A stretch of 21,771 nucleotides of DNA from Pigoraptor chileana. Lineage: Eukaryota; Opisthokonta; Filasterea. The position numbers and the translations under genes are program-made. Where the stretch lies: contig CALSCR010000233.1 in assembly GCA_943704495.1 (NCBI GenBank), positions 1-21,771 of the forward strand. The letters run 5' to 3'. Below are positions 1 through 8,646 of this stretch, piece after piece (the stretch's first letter is position 1; each line of letters opens with the position of its first letter). The notes beneath the pieces are model-generated. The model made no database searches and was not told where the DNA came from. It saw nothing but the letters and a program-made list of their open reading frames with translations.

Positions 1-75
<75 letters not shown>
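1..75. repeat. (AC)n microsatellite at the window edge, inside a BBS4 intron
   Basis: An uninterrupted AC dinucleotide run of about 37 units is followed by AC/AT/GC-alternating sequence to about 120. It lies in the intron after the last visible BBS4 exon (donor GTGTGT read leftwards from 195), so it is TG on the transcribed sense strand. The repeat may extend beyond the window. Confidence 0.97.
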
Positions 76-81
<6 letters not shown>

Positions 82-195
82 CGCGCGCACATGCACAAAC
101 ACACATGCACACAACCGTTACACATATGCACACAAACGGAGACAAACGCACACGCACATACACATACACATTCATACAAACGGAGATAAACACAC

Positions 196-325
196 CTGCA
201 GATCGATATTTTGACAGCGCCGCATCGACATCGCCCCCTTCCTGGAGGATGGAGCCGGCCGCAAGTACAGTCTGCTCCAATGGAGATTGGAATGTGTCAG
301 AAAGGCAAACTAATCCATCAATCAC

Positions 326-357
<32 letters not shown>

Positions 358-3015
358 CATACATACATACATACATCTCTGTGAATGCATAAAAATTGAA
401 CAAAAATCAAACACCCACATGCACACATACACCCACATGCATACATACACCCACACGCACGCACAAACATAGATAATGTGAATACATAGAAATTAACAAC
501 CAAACGCCCACATGCGCACATACACCCACACACACGCACAAACATAGATATATGTGAATACACAGAAATTAACAAAACCAAACACCCACAAGCACATACA
601 CCCACACGCACGCACAAACATAGATATATGTAAATACACGCACAAACACACACAAGTATCATTCCCCGAGCATGGAACAGAATGGCTCACCTTGAGATCA
701 GTGCCGTCGTGCGCGAGTGAATTGCCAAGGCAGTCGAATGCCTTCATTCCGTTGCCCATGCGAAGGTGTAACAGACCCAGCATGGTCAGAAGCCGCGCGT
801 CCTCAGGGTCGAGGCTGCACCCACGCAACACGCACAACGCCCACACACGTCCACACGGTAGTACACACCACACATAGTACACACACACACCCGCGCACAC
901 AGCAGTCACACACAGTGCCAACAAGCAGCGACAATTCAAAAGCGCACTCATCCGTGTTATATGCCATCATTTCGCCGATAAGAACATGTGAAGTGCTGGA
1001 CTACGCGTGTCCGTCGCACCCTAGGCATGCAGCGTCAATCGCCATCAGATACACGCAATTACAGAGTAACAGCCACGGTGAACCGTCAAACGCAGGCTAT
1101 TCAACCCCCCCCCCCCCCCCCCGCGACACTTACGCAAGGGCAAGTTGCAATTGCTCCAGCGCGGCCGGGAGATCGCCTTCTATGACGCACGCCCCCGCAA
1201 ACTGCACGTGGGTCACGTGGTGCGGCTCCATGGCAAGCGCAGACGCAAAGTGCTGTTTCGCCTGCGCCCGGCATTCGTGTACATGCCGTTTGTTATTATA
1301 TTATTGTTGCTTATATTGTTTATGTTTTTGTGTGCGTGTGTGTATATATGTGTGCATGTGGTCCAAGCATTTGACAGAATTTGTTCCGCTCTTACACTCA
1401 AGAGAAGTCACAGGCTCGGACATCCACACACACGCACACACACAGACACAGACACAGACAAACACAGACACAGACACACACGCACAGACACACACGCACA
1501 GACACACACACACACACACACTAATGTACATGACTAACCCATATAACACATGCACACATGCACTCGCGCTAATACACGTGACTAACCCACCTTGTCAATC
1601 CGATTCATTTGCAGACAGCACATTCCGCGGTTGTGTGCAATTTCCTGCTCAGACACAGCCAAAACGCCACACAGACACAAAGACACAAAGACACACAGAC
1701 ACACATGCACACACAGAGAGCGAGCGGTAGTAAGCGACTTCACTCCTCCGCCGGAGATGTGAACAAACTAAACCAGCATGCAACAGATGGCCACGGTATG
1801 CGAAACAGTCACAACAAAAGAAATGCCTCAAAAGAAAAGACCAAGCATGGGAATTGTGTGTGTGCTATAAGCAAACACGCCAGACACACTGGCACACACA
1901 CACACCCAGTCTGTCTTGCTCATGTCCGCAGCCTCATCGTACACTTCAAGCGCAGCCTTGTGACGGCCGAGCATGTACCTGCGCCATATATCGGTTAGCG
2001 CCATCGCATCCATGCACGTTCAGCGTGCGACAAAAAAAATGATGAAACTTGTGACACGTGACATGTTGGCTGCAAGGTCGACTTGTGACGTGGACCACAA
2101 ATGTCCCCCGCAACTCCTGCTACACACAACGTGCATACACACGCACAGGCACACAACACACACACGCATAGGCACACAACACACACACCACACATCCAGA
2201 GGACAAGGTAGCTCACGACACTCACAGAGATCGTGCGACCTGCTTGAGACAGGCAACGTCGCCGTCAACACCGAGTGCTGCCTCTCTGAAGCATTGAAGC
2301 GACGCCTCGATGTTGCCCTCGTGACGGTGAATGAGTGCTGTGTTTTCGGTGCAAGCATGTGCGCGTGAGTGCATGCATGTGTGTATGCGCGGGAGGAACG
2401 GGGCTCAGGCTGAGCGAATTATGCCACAACGAATGCGGCGCACAAGGATAACTCTTTGCTGCAACGCATCATGTAGGAAACCACCACTTGCGACCAGCTC
2501 ACCCATGCACACGCACACACACGTAACATGCACACATGCACAACACCACACACACACACACATTGCACTCGCCCAACACACACCAAGAGCGAGCCCAAGT
2601 GACAAGCAGGGCGAAGTTGGATTCACCGAAGCCGCTGCCACCCACCCTTGACGTATAGTGCGTAGTTGGATGCGCTACCCGCCGCCTCACCCCGGTCCCG
2701 GAGGAGCTCCTCAATGAGCGGGCGGCACGCTGCATAGTCGCGCCGCACATAGAGAGCATGGAGTAGCCAGTAGCGTGAGGCTGGATCGCGAGCCTTCTGC
2801 CTTGCGCCGGCTGCAGTCGCAGAGACGGCAGACGGTTGTTGTTGTTGCTTTTGTTGTTTTTCACTGGCTGCATCTTCCTCCTCGTCAGCCACACTGGACG
2901 ACCGCTGCGTCTTGTGCTCCCGCTTTCCCCCGCGCGCGCTGCTTGCTGCACCCGGCGACGGCGGTGACGATGGCGGAGGCGAAGCAGATGAAGACGAAGA
3001 AGAAGATGAAAGCAT
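196..3015 (-). CDS. BBS4: BBS4, BBSome TPR subunit (N-terminal part, 7 exons, continues past the left edge)
   Basis: BBS4 is a TPR-repeat subunit of the BBSome, the coat complex that moves membrane proteins in and out of cilia and flagella. Exons, in transcript order on the minus strand, are 3015-2646, 2337-2226, 1978-1906, 1644-1591, 1261-1134, 814-691 and 271-196. All introns are GT...AG (donors GTGGGT, GTGAGT, GTGTGT, GTGGGT, GTAAGT, GTGAGC, GTGTGT) and every junction keeps frame, giving 312 residues before the edge. The start at 3015 is the first ATG; the open frame upstream is only translated microsatellite. Residues 1 to about 85 are low-complexity (Ser run, Pro, Gln run). The rest follows vertebrate BBS4 as I remember it without gaps: RDYAACRPLIEELL, LKQVARSLYMLGRHKAALEV, KTDWEIAHNRGMCCLQMN, LLTMLGLLHLRMGNGMKAF, TVLAAGSILQEGGDVDAALS. 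The C-terminal TPRs lie outside the window. The exon structure is inferred from frame and family fit, not from transcripts. Confidence 0.93.
326..375. repeat. (AC)n followed by (ACAT)n microsatellite in BBS4 intron 6
   Basis: About twelve AC units (326-350) are followed by CACA-rich sequence and four to five ACAT units (357-375). The tract lies in the intron between the exons at 691-814 and 196-271. Confidence 0.9.
387..650. repeat. Minisatellite, 75-76 bp period, about 3 copies, in BBS4 intron 6
   Basis: The landmark GCACAAACATAGATA starts at 461 and 536, and a near-identical copy starts at 612, giving a period of 75-76 bp. Each copy also carries a CACCCACA...CATACACCCACA block and, in the first two, a GAATACA(T/C)AGAAATTAACAA block. 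The copies differ by small substitutions and indels. The array accounts for most of this 419-nt intron. Confidence 0.85.
1105..1122. repeat. Homopolymer of 18 C (G18 on the BBS4 sense strand)
   Basis: Eighteen consecutive C on the plus strand lie just inside BBS4 intron 5. On the sense strand the donor GTAAGT (1133-1128) is followed by GTCGC and then 18 G. Such a run could form a G-quadruplex in the pre-mRNA and is prone to length errors in sequencing. Confidence 0.9.
1424..1522. repeat. CA/CACAGA compound microsatellite in BBS4 intron 4
   Basis: Repeated CACA and CACAGA units run through most of this stretch and end in a pure CA run. It sits between the BBS4 exons at 1591-1644 and 1134-1261. 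It creates long His/Thr-rich or Val/Cys-rich open frames that are not genes. Confidence 0.9.
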
Positions 3016-3195
3016 TGTGCGTTTTGCTCGTCGTTTCACAATAAAGCCGCTTTGTGTTTGACTCGAACATACGGATGCAACGCACTCACACGCACATACA
3101 CACAAACAATAAAATGCACACAGAAAACACACAGAACAGGTTTCAATAAATCATACAGCGCGCACTGAGCACCGAGTGCGTCGCAGGGGCTTTTT

Positions 3196-3236
<41 letters not shown>

Positions 3237-3921
3237 CTGTGGTGTGTGTGTGTCCGCCTGTCAGTCACGGGATCACAGGGGCGGCTGTTTTACGAAATAA
3301 ATTCGGGACGAGTCGGACACACCGAGTCAATCCATCCGCACTGACAGAGTGATAAGAGTGACGGAGGCTGATTCAATCGGAATGTTGTAAAATAGATGTC
3401 ATTGCACAGTATGGTAGTGAATGCAGCCGTGCCCATTCATGAAGAGATCAACCCCATGCAGAGCCGTTTGCACTTGCGTTTGCAAAGACTGTTGTGTGTG
3501 TTTCAACCCAACCATCGCATGTTGACTCTGTCGAGCGGGGAACGCTAATCTCAATCATTACATCGGGTTGACCTTGCCCTTGTCGCTGTGCATCTTTTTA
3601 TTGCTACTGATCGGTCTTTGAACCTGTGCGACGATTGGCAAGGGCTGAGCATCGTCACGGCGGCAGCTTGCAACAGTGCGCCGGGGGAGCCCACAGTGCC
3701 GTGCGCAATGAACCGACTGTGTGCCTGTGACATGCATGCATGCATACACGTGCGGACTGTTGGCGAAGACTCCTCGCAAAAGCCTCTGTTAAGCTGTGCG
3801 TGTGAGCATTGATGCCTTGGTGATTGGGCATCCGTCCTTCGTCGCGGTCTACTGCGGTGAACAAACGCACACACACTCACACACACATACACACACACAC
3901 ACCCTTACTCACTCACTCACA
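3016..3921. other. Divergent intergenic region between BBS4 and the carrier-fusion gene
   Basis: These 906 bases separate two start codons that point away from each other, so both promoters must lie here. I see no convincing TATA box and no protein-like open frame. Visible features are a 37-base GT run (3199-3235), a CA-rich tract just before the carrier start (about 3865-3902) and three plus-strand AATAAA hexamers (3041, 3109, 3144). The CA-rich tract is probably part of the carrier gene's 5' untranslated leader. Confidence 0.7.
3199..3235. repeat. (GT)n microsatellite in the divergent promoter region
   Basis: An uninterrupted GT run of about 18 units is followed by ACTGTG and a second short GT run to about 3253. 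It lies about 185 bp upstream of the BBS4 start codon and about 690 bp upstream of the carrier-fusion start codon. Confidence 0.95.
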
Positions 3922-6900
3922 ATGGCGGATGCGGGTGAATTTCCCGGCGACGTTGAGTGCGGGCGCATACGCACTGCGCTTGATCACCACTCCTTTTTTC
4001 TTGGCGAGAAGGAGGCGCTTGGGGACCAGCATGCCTTTGGGTCGTTTGTGCGGTGCTTCCGGCGCGCGCGGTTTGCCGCCGGGGACGTCATCATACGACA
4101 GGGTGATTCAACGAGAGATTTCTACGTGCTCGAGAAGGGGCGGTGTGATATTCTCGTCACAAAGTTTGACAAGGCGGTGAAGGTCGGCGAAGTGGCACCA
4201 GGGCATCCGTTTGTGAGTGATAGTGCGTGTGCCGGCGTCAGTCTATTGTGCGTGCACATGTGTGTAGTATGTCTGTACATGTGCCGCAACCGGTGCATTC
4301 TCAGAGCGGCGAACGATTTCTGCGCTAGGTGTTTGCAATAGGGAGAGTCTATTGCCTGTACATTGCATTGCTTGCCTTCCACGCACAGATAGAACAGGGT
4401 GTCATAATTCACGCACTCTGCGTCGGCATGAACTGCCTTGCCTGCCGCTTGGCGTGTACGAGGCACCAACACTGACTGGCGCATCGCACCATTGCACGAT
4501 TTAATTGCAGGGTGAACTTGCATATGTCTACAAGCGACCACGTGCAGGTAATGGCACTCGCAACAATGCGTGCGTGCGTGTATGTGTGCTTGGTAGTGTG
4601 CGTGCGTGTCCTTGGCATATCCACTCTTGTGTTTGTGGCCATGCTCGCTTATCTTCGATGTTGTTTGAATTTTCTTTTTGCCCACATTCACCGTACTCAT
4701 AATGCACTCACAATGCACCCGCAGCGACAATCGTTGCCACCGAGGCGTGCGTTGCATGGGTTGCCGAGGAGCGCTGTTTGGATGACTTTGTGGGCGCATC
4801 CCCCGCCATCCGCCACCGCATCGACGCGCAGGGCTGGCTGCGGCACGTGATGTCTGAGCACGTGCTGTTCTCGCACCTGGACAGCGAGGCCAAGAAGGAG
4901 ACGCTTGTGCGTGCGTTTGTGGAGGAGCGACTGCCCGCGGGCACGGCGGTCACGCAACAGGGCGAGGGCTCCGACGGCCGCTTCTTTGTCCTCGCACAGG
5001 GCGACTGCGAGGTGTATGTGCACAAGGCGGGAGAGCCGGAAACACTCGTAGGACGACTCCATGCCGGAGATACATTTGTGGGTGCTTACATGGCTGCCTT
5101 ACGAGCGTATGTGCGCATTGTGTGTGTTTATGGGCAATTGTGCGCGTACGTCTGTGTATGTGTACATGTACGTGTACATTGTGTGTGTGTGTACATTGCT
5201 TATGCTGCCAGAAACGAATGTGCAGCAATTTTGCATGGCTTGCTGTGGCGGTGCTTTTGCGGCAATCTCACTCCCGTTCCATTTGTAGAGTCGACGATGC
5301 ATCTCGCCCTCCTTTGAACAGTCGCAAGGTGTCGCGTCTTGAAAAACGTCCGTGTTATGATGTGGACACAAACCGCATTCGGGCTTATTATAAGTTACGC
5401 CACTTGACACTTACCACGCGCAGGGCGAGCTGTCACTGCTGTACGACCGCCCACGCACTGCAACGGTGCGGACCAGCACTCCCGCAGTGCTGATGACCCT
5501 CGACAGGCCCACTTTCAAGGCGCTGTCCGCGCGCGGCAGCCAGTGCTACCAGGACGTGTTCCAGCGGCACGCAACCATCAGACGCGGCGATGAGATGTAC
5601 ATGACACTCGACGACTTTCTCACTGCGCTGCGGGCGGCGCGGGCGGAGAACGGCGGCGACGCACCGACCGTGACGGCGCAGCGGCTGGCGTTGATGTTCA
5701 AGGTTGCGGACAAGACAGGATCCAACCTCATCAGCTTTTCCGAATTTGTGCTGCTTGGCATGCTGCTGGAGAAGCCGCACCCGGAATTCGAGATTGCGTT
5801 CCGCTTTTTCGACAAGGACAAGGTGTGTGCGCATGTGTGTGTGTGTGTGTGCGGCGCCAGTGTGTCTTATGTGTTGTGTGTTGTGTGTACTGTGCACATG
5901 GGTGGCGTGTCCACCATGTCCATAGGTTTGCCCGAAATGAGTTTCTTTTTGGCTACAAAGCCGCACGCGATTCCAACGAGAGAGGACTGGTGCCAGTGAC
6001 TTTAGCGCTGTATCATGGCATCCACAATCGAAAATCATGTCAGGGTCTTCTTGGGCGCCGTGTCCATGGACCCCACAGCTGAAAAGAGAGAGAGATGTAG
6101 GATTCAAGTCAGTGTCATAGGCGCCGTGTCCATGGACCCCACAGCTGAAAAGAGAGAGACCTTCACTCAAAACGCCTTAGGCATAAGCCCATCGACTCCA
6201 ACATGAAAAGAGAGAGAAAGAGAAAGAGTTGTGTGGATATTTGTCGGTTCTTTTCAACGCCAAGGCCAGCTAGCAATAAGCGAATGTATGCCCAGAGACG
6301 CTGTCCGCACAATAATCCTAAGCCTAACCCTAACCTTGCGTGCAGAGTGGATCTATCGACCGCGATGAGTTTGTTACTGCTATGAAGGCAATAATGGCCA
6401 GCGATGGTGGTCGGCACACCGCGGCACTCCCGGATGAGAAGCTACTGACCGAACTGTTTGGTCGCGACGGCGCGGGCAAGCTCACGTATGAGGTGCGATT
6501 GCGTGTGTGTATGTATGTATGTGTGTGTGTGTGGGTGGGTGGGTGTGTATATGTGCGTGTGTGCGTGTGGCGTGAGTGTGTGTGTGCGCGCGTGTGTGTG
6601 CGTCATAGCGTGCGAATAATGTGTTTGTTAGTCATGTGTTTCAACCGTTCTCGGGGTTTGGTGATGTATGCACATGGTTCTGTGGTGTTTACGCGTGAGT
6701 GGGCTGTGCTCCTCATTCACCGCAGGAGTTTGAACAGCTGTTGAAGAAAGGGCGACTGCCAGAGCTCGTGGAGTTTTGGCGGTCGCTTGCAGACAATGTG
6801 CGCATAGTGCGGGAGAACTGGCTGAAGCGGGTGTCCACGGTGACGTCTGAGGACGGCATGGTCGTGAGCTCGCAGGATGGCGTCGCGGGCGTCGATTCGT

Positions 6901-8134
6901 ACAAGTACCTCGTTGCGGGCGGCATTGCCGGTGCGGCGTCGCGCTCGTTTGTCGCGCCCCTCGTGCGCCTTAAAATGTTGCTCCAGACACAGGCGGAGCC
7001 GAAAAAGTGCGTGTTATGTAGCGTGTGTAGTGGTTGGGGTGGGGGTGGGGGCACAGGACAAGTTTATATTGACAAAGTGTGCGAGGAAGGGATCGCTTGA
7101 GTTGTTTGTCAACAGAGAGAGGATCAACTGGCACGTGCGCTTTGTTACCACCTTTCGCGCACAGGCATGCCTCTTACTCGCATATATTTTCGCCCCTACC
7201 CATGCCACACGCAGGTACACGGGGATCGTTCAGGGCGTGCGGCTGATGTACCGCGAGGACGGCATCCGGGGGTTCTTCCGCGGTAACGGCAGCAACGTCA
7301 TGCGCATCATCCCCATGACCGGCCTGCAGTACTTCTTCTACGAGCACCTCAAGGTGGTGATGCGCGATGACGACGGCCACCTCACCGTCCTCCGCCGCCT
7401 TCTCGCGGGCGGACTCGCAGGCGTCACGGCCTCCACCGCAACATACCCGTTGGACATGATTCGCGCGCGGCTGACGGTGCAGAGCGGCAATGATCGCCAG
7501 TACCGCGGGATTATGCACGGCATGCGGGTTGTGGTGTCAACCGAGGGGCCCGTGGCCCTCTACAAGGGGCTGTGGCCGACAATGCTCGGCGTATTCCCCT
7601 TCATGGCCATCGACTTTGCGGTCTACGAGGGCCTGAAGCCGTATGCGCCGCGGAAGGAGGGCACTGAGGAGGCGACAACGATGGGCTTGCTCTTGTGCGG
7701 CGCGTGTGCGGGCCTCGTGTCGCAGACAATCGCATTTCCGCTGGAGCTGGTGCGGCGGCGGCTGCAGGTCCAAGACATCCTCGGAAAGTATAGGTGGGTG
7801 TGGTTTGTCGTCGTCTTTGCTGTCTGCAACGTGTGGCTGCAGTGTGTGTCTGCAATAATGTGCCGATCCCTTCATTAAATTTTAAGACCGCATAAATTAG
7901 TTTGTCGTGTGATATCAGCCAAGAGTGCATACACTAAACTGACCGAATCGCCATCCGACGTCCCGTGACAGGTATCGCGGAGTATGGGACGGCCTCCGCT
8001 CGACCTTCCGTTGTGAAGGGTTTGTGGGCCTCTATCACGGGCTGTGGCCAAACTACTTGAAGGCCGCGCCATCCATTGCAATCGCCTTTGTCGTCTACGA
8101 ACACGCCAAAAAAGCATTAGGGCTGCCCATGTGA
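3922..8134 (+). CDS. Cyclic-nucleotide- and Ca2+-binding mitochondrial carrier fusion (CNB-CNB-EF-hand-SLC25), 8 exons
   Basis: Exons are 3922-4212, 4511-4547, 4725-5077, 5424-5822, 6346-6492, 6726-7006, 7215-7793 and 7972-8134; all introns are GT...AG and every junction keeps frame (about 749 residues). Residues about 40-125 form a first CNB domain with an intact phosphate-binding cassette, FGELAYVYKRPRAAT (Glu99, Arg108), restored exactly by splicing. Residues about 157-260 form a second, PKA/PKG-like CNB (VLFSHLD...FGELSLLYDRPRTAT; Glu229, Arg238). Residues about 270-430 resemble the aralar/MICU EF-hand lobe; loops 323-334 and 357-368 (DKDKSGSIDRDE, split by intron 4) look able to bind Ca2+. 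Residues about 468-745 are a three-repeat SLC25 carrier: PLVRLK, PLDMIR and PLELVR signatures. The carrier most resembles ADNT1/SLC25A42/ATP-Mg-Pi carriers, so adenine nucleotides or CoA are likely substrates, in the inner mitochondrial membrane. The start ATG has A at -3 and G at +4. The substrate and the cyclic-nucleotide response are inference. Confidence 0.9.
6055..6217. repeat. Minisatellite, 66-bp period, two identical 39-bp cores plus a degenerate third
   Basis: The core beginning GCGCCGTGTCCATGGACCCC and ending in GAAAAGAGAGAGA occurs identically at 6055-6093 and 6121-6159. A diverged third copy at about 6179-6217 keeps CCATCGACTCCAACATGAAA and the GA tail. The identical cores suggest a recent tandem duplication. 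The array lies in intron 4 of the carrier fusion. Confidence 0.85.
6317..6335. repeat. Short telomere-like (CCCTAA)n tract
   Basis: The sequence CCTAAGCCTAACCCTAACC is about three units of the complement of TTAGGG with one variant base. It lies 10 nt upstream of the intron 4 acceptor, where a pyrimidine tract is expected. It may be an interstitial telomeric remnant or chance recruitment of a CT-rich sequence. Confidence 0.6.
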
Positions 8135-8566
8135 TCGATGCGCTGTACATACAACTCCAAACCGACTATGAAACAGTCAACGAATCGTCGTTGCAACAAT
8201 CAGAGTTTACCACTGTCGGGGGTATTCCGAATCGAAAAAGGAAATACCTGCCATCGGATTGCCGCATTGGGCATGTGCGTTGCTGAGCAGAACGCAACAC
8301 TCGTCACTCACTCAGTAGCAATCTGTGCCAATTTCGCACAAATTTCAGCGTCGATTTCACATTAGTCGTCCGGGAGAAGTCACCCCGTCAGAGTGAGTGA
8401 GTGGAATACCGGGCTATTTTGCGGCACGGAGTGACATTCGGCTGATTCCACGCACATTACAGACGATACAAACAAAGAAAAACAGGCTGTCAATTGCTTA
8501 CGTCCTCATCATTTATTGTGGATGATGGCGGTGGGGCCATTGGGCTGCTAGGATTCGTTATGCACA
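8135..8566. other. Intergenic region between the carrier fusion and the membrane-protein gene
   Basis: These 432 bases hold the 3' end of the carrier-fusion transcript and the promoter/leader of the next gene. I found no AATAAA or ATTAAA hexamer and no TATA box. Two short upstream open frames (8522-8551 and 8560-8646) lie at the right-hand end. Confidence 0.6.
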
Positions 8567-8646
8567 ATGGATGCAGACGGAAATGCCCTTCCGGGTTTTG
8601 TCATGTCCCCACGACAAAGACAGGCGGATGCCGTCGCGAGCGATGA
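8522..8646 (+). promoter_or_regulatory. Two candidate uORFs before the polytopic membrane-protein start
   Basis: A ten-codon frame (ATGATGGCG to TAG, 8522-8551) ends 15 nt before the main start. A second, out-of-frame ATG at 8560 opens a 29-codon frame that overlaps the main start codon and ends at 8646. If the transcript begins upstream of 8522 these would reduce initiation at 8567. The transcription start is not visible, so regulation is only a possibility. Confidence 0.35.

Larger units (their letters stand above)
5823..6345 (+). other. Intron 4 of the carrier fusion, splitting a Ca2+-binding EF-hand loop
   Basis: This is the longest intron in the gene at 523 nt. The donor GTGTGT runs into a TG tract and the acceptor is TGCAG. 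It interrupts the canonical EF-hand loop after DKDK, and the next exon resumes with SGSIDRDE, which proves the join at the protein level. It contains a minisatellite and a telomere-like tract. Confidence 0.85.

Noticed and set aside
318-662. Cys/Val-rich minus-strand frame in BBS4 intron 6
   Set aside because: Product of the 76-bp minisatellite and TG repeats, with no start context and no protein-like composition.
717-1730. A 337-codon plus-strand open frame rich in His and Thr across BBS4
   Set aside because: It is translated CA microsatellite and antisense to BBS4 exons and introns; the opposite strand carries a gap-free BBS4 match with correct splice sites.
3041-3149. Three plus-strand AATAAA hexamers upstream of BBS4
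   Set aside because: No plus-strand gene lies to their left, so they are unlikely to be poly(A) signals; the stretch is simply AT-rich.
6317-6335. Window is subtelomeric because of the CCCTAA tract
   Set aside because: The tract is only about three units long, inside an intron of a conserved gene, with no array around it.
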